From NCBI RefSeq assembly GCF_045277565.1, contig NZ_CP123584.1:4278001-4342000 (forward strand): a stretch of DNA of 64,000 nucleotides, given 5' to 3'. The translations under genes were made by a program, and so were the position numbers. The notes under the pieces were generated by a model. The model was not told the DNA's origin and ran no database searches. It saw only the letters and a program-made list of their open reading frames with translations. Shown in pieces: positions 17,792 to 25,856 of this stretch (its first letter is position 1; each line of letters opens with the position of its first letter). This stretch comes from Aliisedimentitalea scapharcae. Lineage in GTDB: Bacteria > Pseudomonadota > Alphaproteobacteria > Rhodobacterales > Rhodobacteraceae.

Positions 17792-18291
17792 CGCCCCTCG
17801 ACTTGGTATTGAGCCCTCGCGGGATTCGATATGCCGGACGGTATTTCCCATGTTCGATCGGAAGAAACGGTCTGACGGCCGACAAACGCGAAGGAGATGG
17901 GGCCACTCCTGTAGGGGTGCTCCGGATTACGGCCCTGTACTATCGCCCGGATCGCATTGCGAAGCCAGCCGCTTGGGCGCGCCCCATCAGCCCCCGAGAT
18001 TTGTGGTCAGACGATGTGACCTGCCCCAACTACAACCACCACGTTCACGTTCCACACGCCTCGAGCCACGAGAGCCTGCGACGCTCTGACCCGCTTTACG
18101 ACCTGATCCTGACAACAGATTGGAACTGGCCAAAGGCAATTCCCGGAAAAGGGTCGGCCATTTTCATTCACCAATGGCGTCGCCCTGGCTTCCCTACAGA
18201 AGGCTGCATCGCATTTTCCAGATCAGATCTGCATTGGATCGCACCCAGGATACCGCCCGGCACACGGGTTTTCATTCCAATGCTGCAATGA
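17788..18291 (+). CDS. L,D-transpeptidase family protein (YkuD domain)
   Basis: 167 residues, essentially one YkuD catalytic domain. The signature is IFIHQWRRPGF followed by PTEGCIAFS, giving catalytic His128 and nucleophile Cys140. Such enzymes make 3-3 peptidoglycan cross-links or attach proteins to peptidoglycan. No clear signal peptide is visible, as in related short members whose export is unexplained. The GTG start overlaps the ribA stop (GTGA), so it is translationally coupled to ribA. A twin hairpin follows the stop. Confidence 0.85.
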   Translation: MTPLDLVLSPRGIRYAGRYFPCSIGRNGLTADKREGDGATPVGVLRITALYYRPDRIAKPAAWARPISPRDLWSDDVTCPNYNHHVHVPHASSHESLRRSDPLYDLILTTDWNWPKAIPGKGSAIFIHQWRRPGFPTEGCIAFSRSDLHWIAPRIPPGTRVFIPMLQ

Positions 18292-18301
18292 CCACTGCGG
18301 T

Positions 18302-18350
18302 GCCAAGACTTTTACTAAAAGTCTTGGCAAAAGTTTTAAAAACTTTTGCC
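18302..18350. terminator. Twin-hairpin bidirectional terminator, copy 1
   Basis: Two adjoining palindromes: GCCAAGACTTT/AAAGTCTTGGC (18302-18328) and GGCAAAAGTTTT/AAAACTTTTGCC (18326-18350), sharing GGC. Each stem contains T or A runs usable as a U-tract in either direction. It lies exactly between the convergent L,D-transpeptidase and YggS stops. A near-identical module occurs at 60966-61014. Confidence 0.8.
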
Positions 18351-18352
18351 GG

Positions 18353-19003
18353 TCAAGATCCACGCTCACCGAATATGGCGGATCCAACACGGATATGAGT
18401 TGCACCCAATGAAATTGCCTTTTCAAAGTCGCCACTCATTCCCATGGACAACCCATCCAGACCATTCCGCGTGGCGATCTTGGCCAAAAGCGCAAAATGC
18501 AATGACGATTCCTCGTCCACAGGCGGTATGCACATCAAGCCCTTAACCGGCAAGTCCAATGCCCGACATTCGGCAACAAACCCATCTGCCTCATTAGGCA
18601 GTACCCCTGCCTTCTGTTCCTCTTCGCCTGTATTGACTTGAATGAACAAGTCAGGACAGGCACCAATTTCCTGTGCCAGACGGGCCAGTGTTTTTGCCAG
18701 CTTGGGCCGGTCAACCGAATGGATCGCATTAAACAACTGCATGGCTTGGCGTGCTTTGTTGGTCTGAAGCGGGCCAATCAAATGCAAATCCAGCCCCTGA
18801 AAGCGTGCAGAAAAATCTGGCCATTTCCCAGCGGCTTCCTGCACCTTGTTTTCGCCAAAGATACGGTGCCCTTGCTCCAAAACTTGTGCAACCCGCTCAT
18901 TGGGTTGGACTTTTGAGACAGCAATCAACGTGACAGCACCAACAGGGCGTCCAGAATCCTGTTCAGCCGATGCAACGCGGGATTTGATTTCTTCCAGTGA
19001 CAT
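18353..19003 (-). CDS. YggS/PROSC-family PLP-binding protein
   Basis: 216 residues from the ATG at 19003, chosen because GAGGAA precedes it closely and homologues begin near MSLEEIKSRV. Pyridoxal phosphate lysine is in LIAVSKVQPNERV; further cues are IFGENKVQEAAGKW, HLIGPLQTNKARQA, the FIQVNTGEE strand and SMGMSGDFEKAI. It is a PLP homeostasis protein with no known catalytic reaction. Upstream on the same strand, the porin gene is terminated separately. Its stop lies three bases from the twin hairpin. Confidence 0.93.
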   Translation of the reverse strand: MSLEEIKSRVASAEQDSGRPVGAVTLIAVSKVQPNERVAQVLEQGHRIFGENKVQEAAGKWPDFSARFQGLDLHLIGPLQTNKARQAMQLFNAIHSVDRPKLAKTLARLAQEIGACPDLFIQVNTGEEEQKAGVLPNEADGFVAECRALDLPVKGLMCIPPVDEESSLHFALLAKIATRNGLDGLSMGMSGDFEKAISLGATHIRVGSAIFGERGS

Positions 19004-19049
19004 CCAGTTCCTCATATCTTTTGGCGAAACAACACGGTTTTTCGACAAA

Positions 19050-19080
19050 AGAAAAGGGCGAGCTCATATGAGCCCGCCCC
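19050..19080 (-). terminator. Porin gene terminator
   Basis: On the minus strand GGGCGGGCTC-ATAT-GAGCTCGCCC (one G-U pair) is followed by TTTTCTTTTG. It lies 27 bases beyond the porin stop and before the YggS gene. Confidence 0.85.
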
Positions 19081-19106
19081 AAAATTCACGCTATGCGTTC
19101 TTCAAC

Positions 19107-20123
19107 TTAGAAGCTGAAGTACACACCCGCCTGAACGGTGGTGTTGTCCCACGAAGATTCGCGGATACCGGCTTCGAAGGAAGCGCCGCCCCCGAGATCG
19201 TACGAGTAGTGGATACCGTAACCGGTACCTTCGCGGTTGTTCGAACCGGCGATTGCGTCACGGTTGTCGTTACGACCAGCAACAACGTCAGCAGCCGAAA
19301 CTGCGTCTTCGTCGGTCACGTAAACCAGGATGTTCGAAGCAGAACCGATGTCCATGTTGCCGTACAGGCCCCACTTGTCGATGCCGTCGTTGTCTGCGTA
19401 GGCCAGACGAACGCCGAACTGACCCAAGTCACCCGAGATGCTGACGAAGGTTTTGTCTTCGAATGCCAGGTCGGAGTCCTGAACAGCGATAGCACCGGTC
19501 CAGTCGCCAAAGGTGTATGCCATGTTGGCGGCAACACGCGATGCGCTTGTGGGCAGACCGTTGTCTTCGGAGTACGAGATGTGGCCGCTGAATGCGCCAG
19601 CTGCGTACAGAACTTCAACACCGTTGGCGCCAACGCCAGCCGAGCTGTATGCGTCCCAGTTGAACGATTCGCCGTTCACGTTGGTAACGATCGATTCAAA
19701 GCCGGCACCGTCGATACCAACACCTGCGGTGCGGGTTTCGAGATACAGACCGGTTGCGTTTTCAACCGCACCGATGATGTTGCCAACCTGCAGGGTGAAA
19801 CCTTCGTAGGTTGCGAAGAAGCGAGCACCGTTGAATGCTGCGCCGCCGGGAGCGTTGTCACGGCTTTCAGCCTGTGCACGGAAACGAGCACCCAGGGTCA
19901 CACCGCTGTCGGTTTCGGTCGACATGTCGAACTGCAGACGCAGACGGCTGGTGATGTTGGTTTCCGAACGGCCGTTCAGAGCGCCGGAAGCAATGTTACC
20001 AACACGGTCGTTGTTTTCGTTGTAGTCCAGACCAAAACGGCCGTAACCAGAAATGCGGACATCTGCGGCGGCCATACCCGCGGTGGCGATCAGCGCGGTA
20101 GTCGCGAAGAGAATCTTTTTCAT
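19107..20123 (-). CDS. Rhodobacter-type outer-membrane porin
   Basis: 338 residues with a clear Sec signal (MKKILFATTALIATAGMAAA) and a mature part made of alternating amphipathic strands typical of the 16-stranded trimeric porins first described in Rhodobacter. Gly, Asn and Asp-rich turns are frequent, and it ends in the aromatic-terminated strand VYFSF, the outer-membrane assembly signal recognised by BamA. It should allow diffusion of small solutes. Monocistronic: its own terminator follows, and the leader region upstream carries two hairpins. Codon use looks like that of a highly expressed gene. Confidence 0.92.
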   Translation of the reverse strand: MKKILFATTALIATAGMAAADVRISGYGRFGLDYNENNDRVGNIASGALNGRSETNITSRLRLQFDMSTETDSGVTLGARFRAQAESRDNAPGGAAFNGARFFATYEGFTLQVGNIIGAVENATGLYLETRTAGVGIDGAGFESIVTNVNGESFNWDAYSSAGVGANGVEVLYAAGAFSGHISYSEDNGLPTSASRVAANMAYTFGDWTGAIAVQDSDLAFEDKTFVSISGDLGQFGVRLAYADNDGIDKWGLYGNMDIGSASNILVYVTDEDAVSAADVVAGRNDNRDAIAGSNNREGTGYGIHYSYDLGGGASFEAGIRESSWDNTTVQAGVYFSF

Positions 20124-20433
20124 TTCGTTTCCCTCGGTTTTCTATTCATACGCCCAAACCGGGGAATCCGGTGTGGGTATGGAAAGGGGTTTCGCTCTTT
20201 CGCCCCCTTCTTGGCAAGACTTGCGGATGATCCAAGCGCAAAGGACCGACAGATGGTGCAGCTTTGCCACAGTCTTTTGACCTGCCATCCGAATTCCGGT
20301 CTCTGGCTGGCATTCCATCCCGGAAGCAACCGGGAAACGAGGTGCCTACATACTCTTTAGAATACACTATCCTCTTGCCCGACCACGCCTGCTTGGATAG
20401 GACTTTCACAACAGAAAGGTACCGGTATTCCTG
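20124..20433. other. Divergent porin / DUF3576 intergenic region
   Basis: 310 bases. On the porin (minus) side, two stems could form in the 5' leader of the mRNA: CCCAAACCGG/CCGGTGTGGG (20153-20177) and AAGGGGGCG.../CCCCTT (about 20184-20213). I could not place confident -35/-10 boxes on either strand. For the plus strand, AGAAAGG (20411-20417) lies some 16 bases before the DUF3576 ATG. Confidence 0.5.
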
Positions 20434-20952
20434 ATGAAACTGCAAAAGACCCTGAATATAGCATTGGTTGGCGTTCTTTGTTTGGCCGTAGTTGGCTGCG
20501 GGCCTCGCGGCGGGAGAAATGCCAGTCCACAGGCATCAACGGCTTCGGCAACGACATCAGGTGAACCGCTGATTGCGAACAATCGGGAATCGGCACCGAC
20601 GAATTATGAAGCCTCTTCGATCTGGGATGTCTTTGGTCCCAACAAGTCTGACCAATCCACCCAGGTCAATCGGTACCTGTGGTCCGCATCCCTGGATGTC
20701 CTGAGCTTTCTGCCCGTTCAATCCGTCGATCCGTTTACAGGTGTTATCGTGACCGGGTACGGCGTGCCGCCGGGTGGCGGTCGTTCTTATCGCGCAACGG
20801 TGCACGTAAAAGACCCCGCACTCGAAGCCCGGTCGCTGAATGTGTCGCTACACACCAAGGGCGGTCCGGCAAGCGCCGCGACCACGCGTGCTGTCGAAGA
20901 CGCAATCCTATCACGCGCCCGGCAATTGCGGATTGCTGACCGCAACCTCTAG
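20434..20952 (+). CDS. DUF3576 lipoprotein
   Basis: 172 residues starting with a lipoprotein signal; CLAVVG-C puts the acylated cysteine at about residue 22. The mature part matches the DUF3576 family (IWDVFG, NRYLWSASLDVLSFLP, DPFTGVIVTGYG), a domain of unknown function found in alphaproteobacteria, often directly before leuS as here. It probably sits in the outer-membrane inner leaflet. A terminator-like hairpin separates it from leuS. Confidence 0.85.
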   Translation: MKLQKTLNIALVGVLCLAVVGCGPRGGRNASPQASTASATTSGEPLIANNRESAPTNYEASSIWDVFGPNKSDQSTQVNRYLWSASLDVLSFLPVQSVDPFTGVIVTGYGVPPGGGRSYRATVHVKDPALEARSLNVSLHTKGGPASAATTRAVEDAILSRARQLRIADRNL

Positions 20953-20980
20953 AATCCGCTCGCAAGACCGATTATCACAT

Positions 20981-21004
20981 CGCCGGGCAATCTTGCCCGG
21001 CGTT
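20981..21004 (+). terminator. Terminator or attenuator just before leuS
   Basis: CGCCGGGCA-ATCT-TGCCCGGCG, a perfect 9-bp stem, is followed by TTTTC. It sits 28 bases after the DUF3576 stop and only 24 bases before the leuS ATG. Any transcript coming from upstream must read through it, so it could be an attenuator as well as a terminator. Confidence 0.7.
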
Positions 21005-21028
21005 TTCATTGACAAGGACCCGTGTACG

Positions 21029-23566
21029 ATGTCGCGTTACTCTGCCGCAGAAATTGAAGCAAAATGGCAAGAGGCCTGGGACAAGGCCGGGATCTTCCAG
21101 GCCACCCGAACAGGTGACAAGCCAAAGTACTATGTGCTGGAGATGTTTCCGTATCCTTCGGGGCGTATCCACATGGGCCATGTGCGCAACTACACCATGG
21201 GTGATGTGATCGCCCGGCACAAATTGGCAACCGGGCACAACGTGCTGCATCCAATGGGATGGGATGCCTTTGGAATGCCTGCGGAAAACGCTGCAATGGC
21301 AATCGGTGGCCACCCCAAGGAATGGACCTACGGCAACATCGCCGACATGCGCGACCAGATGAAACCGCTGGGCCTTTCGATCGACTGGAGCCGTGAATTC
21401 GCCACATGTGATCCGGAATACTATGGTCAGCAACAGGCCCTGTTCCTGGACATGCTCCAAGCCGGGCTGGTGTATCGTAAGAATGCTGTTGTGAACTGGG
21501 ATCCGGTTGATATGACGGTTCTGGCCAACGAACAGGTCGAAAACGGCCGCGGCTGGCGGTCGGGTGCGCTGGTCGAACGGCGCGAGCTGACGCAGTGGTT
21601 TTTCAAGATCTCGGATTTTTCCGAAGAATTGCTATCGGCCCTGGACGGGCTGGACAACTGGCCGGCCAAAGTACGGCTGATGCAAGAGAACTGGATCGGC
21701 AAGTCACGTGGTCTGCAGTTCAGCTTTGAGCGCACAGATGATGGCGACCCGATCACCGTCTACACCACCCGGCCCGACACATTGAATGGCGCGTCCTTTG
21801 TTGGCATTTCGCCTGACCACCCGATTTCCAAGGAGCTGGAACAGGATAATCCTGAACTGGCTGCATTTCTTGCAGAATGCCGCAAGGGCGGCACCACCGA
21901 AGAAGCAATCGAAACCGCCGAGAAGCTGGGCTATGACACCGGCATCCGTGTCAAACACCCGCTGAACCCGGAGTGGGAACTGCCAGTCTGGATCGCGAAC
22001 TTCATCCTGATGGATTATGGGACCGGTGCGATTTTTGCCTGCCCCGCGCACGACCAGCGCGACCTGGATTTCTGCCGCAAGTATGATCTGCCGGTGATCG
22101 ACACATTCTTTGCGCTGGACGATAACACGCCGGTTGCCAAGGACGCGTTCGTCCCCGCCAAATCTGAAAAAGTCCGCTGGGTCGATCACTTTGCCGGATT
22201 GGACGAGGCCACCGGCGAAGAGGCCATCAACACCACCGTCGATTTTGCCGAACAGCAAGGCTGGGGCGAGGGAGTCACCAAATATCGCCTGCGCGATTGG
22301 GGCCTGTCCCGTCAACGCTATTGGGGTTGCCCAATTCCCGTCGTGCACTGTGACGATTGCGGAGTGGTGCCAGAGAAAAAGGAAAACCTGCCGGTTCGCC
22401 TGCCCGATGACGTAACGTTCGACAAACCCGGCAACCCGCTGGACCGTCACCCAACCTGGCGCGACTGTGTCTGCCCATCCTGTGGCAAGCCCGCCCAGCG
22501 CGAAACCGACACGATGGACACATTTGTTGATTCATCGTGGTATTTCGCCCGCTTCACAGCCCCGCGTGCCGAAACACCGACCGATCTGGCCGAGGCCGAA
22601 TACTGGATGAATGTCGATCAATACATCGGCGGCATCGAACACGCGATTCTGCACCTGCTCTATTCTCGCTTCTTTGCACGCGCCATGCAGATCACCGGTC
22701 ACCTGCCTGAAAAAGCCATCGAACCATTCGATGCGCTGTTCACCCAAGGGATGGTCACGCATGAAATCTATCAGACCCCCGGCCCGAATGGCCGCCCGGT
22801 TTACCACCTGCCCGAGGATGTGACCGACGGCAAACTGGCAGACGGAACCGAGGTGGAAATCATCCCCTCCGCCAAAATGTCAAAGTCCAAAAAGAACGTG
22901 GTCGACCCGGTGTCTATCATCTCGGCCTTTGGTGCGGATACCGCCCGCTGGTTCGTGCTGTCCGATTCGCCGCCCGAGCGGGATGTGGAATGGACCGCTT
23001 CGGGGGCAGAGGCCACCCACAAGCATCTCAGCCGCGTCTGGAAACTGTGCGACAAGATCGCCGCAATGGACCCGACTTCAAAGGGGCAAGGCGACGATGA
23101 CCTGCTGCGCGAAACCCACAAAGCGATTCACGATGTGACTGTGGGGCTCGAATCCTTTGGGTTCAATGCCTCTATCGCGCGGCTCTATGCCTTTACCAAC
23201 ACCCTGGCCAAATCCAAGGCTGGTCACGCCGCGCAGCGGCAGGCCATCATGACCCTGGCCCAGCTGATGTCGCCAATGACTCCGCATTTGTCCGAAGACA
23301 TCTGGGCCCATCAGGGCGGCGAAGGTCTGATCGCGACAGCGCCCTGGCCGGTTGCGGACGACGCGATGTTGATCGATGACACAGTCACCCTGCCAATCCA
23401 GATCAACGGCAAGCGCCGCGCGGAAATCAACGTTCCCGCAGACATGGACAAGGCAGAGGTTGAAAAAATCGCGCTTGCGCACGAAGCTGTGCAGAAGGTG
23501 TTGAATGGCGGCACCCCCAAAAAGGTAATCGTCGTTCCGGGCCGCATCGTGAACGTGGTCGCCTGA
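21029..23566 (+). CDS. leuS: Leucyl-tRNA synthetase
   Basis: 845 residues, close to the usual bacterial length. Class I signatures are present: the HIGH-type motif in FPYPSGRIHMGHVRN (residues about 40-55) and the KMSKS loop AKMSKSKKNVV in the C-terminal half. Between them is the CP1 editing domain (TTRPDTLNGASFVGISPDH, MDYGTGAIFACPAHD). It charges tRNA-Leu and edits mischarged products. I use ATG 21029, which gives the standard MSRYSAAEIEAKWQ start; the longer upstream frame overlaps DUF3576 and the hairpin. Confidence 0.97.
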   Translation: MSRYSAAEIEAKWQEAWDKAGIFQATRTGDKPKYYVLEMFPYPSGRIHMGHVRNYTMGDVIARHKLATGHNVLHPMGWDAFGMPAENAAMAIGGHPKEWTYGNIADMRDQMKPLGLSIDWSREFATCDPEYYGQQQALFLDMLQAGLVYRKNAVVNWDPVDMTVLANEQVENGRGWRSGALVERRELTQWFFKISDFSEELLSALDGLDNWPAKVRLMQENWIGKSRGLQFSFERTDDGDPITVYTTRPDTLNGASFVGISPDHPISKELEQDNPELAAFLAECRKGGTTEEAIETAEKLGYDTGIRVKHPLNPEWELPVWIANFILMDYGTGAIFACPAHDQRDLDFCRKYDLPVIDTFFALDDNTPVAKDAFVPAKSEKVRWVDHFAGLDEATGEEAINTTVDFAEQQGWGEGVTKYRLRDWGLSRQRYWGCPIPVVHCDDCGVVPEKKENLPVRLPDDVTFDKPGNPLDRHPTWRDCVCPSCGKPAQRETDTMDTFVDSSWYFARFTAPRAETPTDLAEAEYWMNVDQYIGGIEHAILHLLYSRFFARAMQITGHLPEKAIEPFDALFTQGMVTHEIYQTPGPNGRPVYHLPEDVTDGKLADGTEVEIIPSAKMSKSKKNVVDPVSIISAFGADTARWFVLSDSPPERDVEWTASGAEATHKHLSRVWKLCDKIAAMDPTSKGQGDDDLLRETHKAIHDVTVGLESFGFNASIARLYAFTNTLAKSKAGHAAQRQAIMTLAQLMSPMTPHLSEDIWAHQGGEGLIATAPWPVADDAMLIDDTVTLPIQINGKRRAEINVPADMDKAEVEKIALAHEAVQKVLNGGTPKKVIVVPGRIVNVVA

Positions 23567-23647
23567 TCTGAAACAGCGCCCGCCTGCCAATTGGCGGGCG
23601 CTGATCATCGCCGCCATTGCGGCGCAAAGCGTGTAAAGGGAACGATC

Positions 23648-24142
23648 ATGAACATGGCACGCTTGAACATGACCGGCGTTCTTGCGGCATTGATGCTGTT
23701 GACCGCCGCCTGTGGCTTTACCCCGGTGCACGCCCCCGGCGGCGCGGGGCAGGCACTGTATGACAATGTTCTGGTGCAGGCCCCGAACACCAAGGACAGC
23801 TATTTCCTTGTGCGCCATCTGGAGGAGCGGATCGGCCGGGGGTCAGGTGGTGAATACCGTCTGGACCTGACATTGGAAACCGAAGAAGAAGGCCAGGCCC
23901 TGACTCTGAGCAACGTTATCACACGCTATTCGATTGTCGGGGTAGCAACGTATGCTCTGGTCCGGGTTGCCGATGATGTTGTCGTGACCAAAGGCACTGT
24001 TGAAAACTTCACCGGCTACTCTGCCACCGGGTCGACCGTTGATACATTCGCGGGCGAACGAGATGCGCGGGAACGGCTGATGGTGATTCTGGCAGACCAG
24101 ATCAGCTCCCGGCTTTACGCCACTCAGGGACTTGGCGCGTGA
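23648..24142 (+). CDS. lptE: LptE-like LPS assembly lipoprotein
   Basis: 164 residues with a lipoprotein signal; LLTAA-C places the lipidated cysteine near residue 20, followed by the family's GFTPVHAPGG. LptE plugs and stabilises the LptD barrel that inserts lipopolysaccharide in the outer membrane. Position between leuS and holA is the classic gene order for lptE. AAAGGGAA precedes the ATG. A strong stem (AGCGCCCGCC/GGCGGGCGCT, 23575-23602) lacking a U-tract lies between leuS and this gene. Its stop overlaps the holA start. Confidence 0.88.
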   Translation: MNMARLNMTGVLAALMLLTAACGFTPVHAPGGAGQALYDNVLVQAPNTKDSYFLVRHLEERIGRGSGGEYRLDLTLETEEEGQALTLSNVITRYSIVGVATYALVRVADDVVVTKGTVENFTGYSATGSTVDTFAGERDARERLMVILADQISSRLYATQGLGA

Positions 24143-25167
24143 AGCTCTCGCCGCGCGAGGCGGACGGCTACTTTGCCCGCCCCGACCCGGACAAGACCGG
24201 TCTGCTGATCTATGGCGGTGACACAATGCGTGTTGCCTTGAAACGTCAACAGGTTCTGGCCGCTCTTCTGGGGGCCAATGCCGACGAAGAAATGCGCCTG
24301 ACGCGGATGCCGGCAAACGACCTGCGTTCGGATCCCGCGCAGTTGATTGACGCGATCAAGGCCGTGGGCTTTTTCCCCGGTCCCCGTGCCGTGTTTGTCG
24401 AAGACGCGACCGAAACCGCAGCCAAGTCGATATTGGCTGCGCTGGAAGACTGGGCTCAGGGCGACGCACAGATCATCGTGACCGCCGGGCAATTAAAGGC
24501 CACATCGAAACTGCGCAAGGCGTTTGAAGGGCATCGCAATGCCTTTGCCGTCGGAATCTATGACGACCCGCCGTCGCGGTCCGAAATTGAACGGATCCTG
24601 GGCGAGGCCGGGATCCGCAATGTCCCCAATGATGCCATGTCGATGTTGACCGATATTGCGAATGACATCGGCCCCGGCGATTTCACCCGAATGATCGAAA
24701 AGCTGGCACTGTACAAATTTCAGGACGACAACCCGCTGACGCTGGATGACATCGACGCTGTAGCCCCCCAATCTACCGAAGCTGCCCTGGATGATGTTCT
24801 GAACGTGGTGGCCGAGGCCCGCAGCGGCGAAATCGGCCCACTGATCCGGCGGCTGCAATCCCAAGGAACAGCTGCCGTGACCCTGTGTATCGGGGCCACC
24901 CGGCATTTCCGCACGCTTTACACCTGTGCATCGGATCCAGGGGGGCCAGCCCAGGGTATCGGCAGAATGCGTCCGCCGCTGTATGGAAAACGCCGCGACC
25001 GGGTGTTGCGCCAGGCCCAGGCCTGGGGTCCGCACAAATTGGAAACGGCATTGACCATCCTGACCGATACCGACCTGCAATTGCGGTCAGCGGGGCAAAC
25101 GGCCCCGGCTATGGCCTTGATCGAACGGGCATTGATTCGGCTGGCCATGCTGGCCCGCTCGCGCTGA
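24139..25167 (+). CDS. holA: DNA polymerase III delta subunit
   Basis: 342 residues, the clamp-loader delta subunit that opens the beta clamp. Family cues are the early KLSPREADGYFARPDPDKTG, LLIYGGDTMRV, the phrase FFPGPRAVFVEDA, and the alpha-helical C-terminal collar domain. The GTG start overlaps the lptE stop (GTGA), showing translational coupling. The lptE-holA order agrees with many proteobacteria. Confidence 0.92.
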   Translation: MKLSPREADGYFARPDPDKTGLLIYGGDTMRVALKRQQVLAALLGANADEEMRLTRMPANDLRSDPAQLIDAIKAVGFFPGPRAVFVEDATETAAKSILAALEDWAQGDAQIIVTAGQLKATSKLRKAFEGHRNAFAVGIYDDPPSRSEIERILGEAGIRNVPNDAMSMLTDIANDIGPGDFTRMIEKLALYKFQDDNPLTLDDIDAVAPQSTEAALDDVLNVVAEARSGEIGPLIRRLQSQGTAAVTLCIGATRHFRTLYTCASDPGGPAQGIGRMRPPLYGKRRDRVLRQAQAWGPHKLETALTILTDTDLQLRSAGQTAPAMALIERALIRLAMLARSR

Positions 25168-25246
25168 ATTCATTTCCTTCCGTCCCGTTCATCTTGACGC
25201 CCTGCGCCTGGCAGGCAAGCTGACCCAAACAGACAGGAGACCACAG

Positions 25247-25837
25247 ATGTATACCGTATATGGCAAACCCACGACCCGCACGTTCCGGGTCTTGTGGGCG
25301 CTCGAGGAAATGGGTGAACCCTATGACTTGGTTCAAATGGCCCCTCAGAGCCCGGAAATCACCGCCCTGAACCCTTCGGGCAAGGTCCCCGCTTTCAAAG
25401 ATGGCGAAACGGTCATCACCGATTCCACTGCGATCATCACCTATCTGGCAGACAAACACGGCAAGCTGACCCATCCGGCCGGCACCCTTGAACGTGCCAA
25501 ACAGGATGCGCTGACCCATATGGTTCTGGACGAAATCGACGCCGTATTGTGGACCGCCGCCCGGCACAGCTTTGTCCTGCCACAGGAGAAGCGCTGTCCC
25601 GAAGTGAAATCCAGTCTGAAATGGGAGTTCGAAACCAATCTTGCACGCCTGTCCGCGCAGTTCGACGGCCCATTCCTGCAAGGCGACACGATGACCATCG
25701 CAGATATCATCCTGACCCATTGTCTGAACTGGGCCTTTAGCGCCAAATTCCCGGTTGGCGACGAAAAAATCCAAGCCTATGCCAAGCAGATGCGCAGCCG
25801 TGACGCATTCCGCAATGTTGCAGCGTTGATGAAATAA
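25247..25837 (+). CDS. Glutathione S-transferase family protein
   Basis: 196 residues: an N-terminal thioredoxin-like domain (YTVYGKPTTRTFRVLWALEE, then PSGKVPAFKDGE and the glutathione-binding DSTAIITYL) and a helical C-terminal domain from about residue 85. The PTTRT segment replaces the Ser/Tyr hydroxyl region of characterised classes, so the substrate is unclear. AGGAGA precedes the ATG. It follows holA by 79 bases and is convergent with the flavoprotein gene. Confidence 0.88.
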   Translation: MYTVYGKPTTRTFRVLWALEEMGEPYDLVQMAPQSPEITALNPSGKVPAFKDGETVITDSTAIITYLADKHGKLTHPAGTLERAKQDALTHMVLDEIDAVLWTAARHSFVLPQEKRCPEVKSSLKWEFETNLARLSAQFDGPFLQGDTMTIADIILTHCLNWAFSAKFPVGDEKIQAYAKQMRSRDAFRNVAALMK

Positions 25838-25856
25838 TAGTTGGCGGTAGGGGCGA

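Noticed and set aside
18846..20360. 504-residue plus-strand frame over the porin gene
   Set aside because: Antisense to a clear porin with signal peptide and terminator; composition is abnormal (very rich in Val and Cys).
20840..21028. N-terminal extension of leuS
   Set aside because: It would overlap DUF3576 and the terminator hairpin; the standard LeuRS N-terminus begins at 21029.
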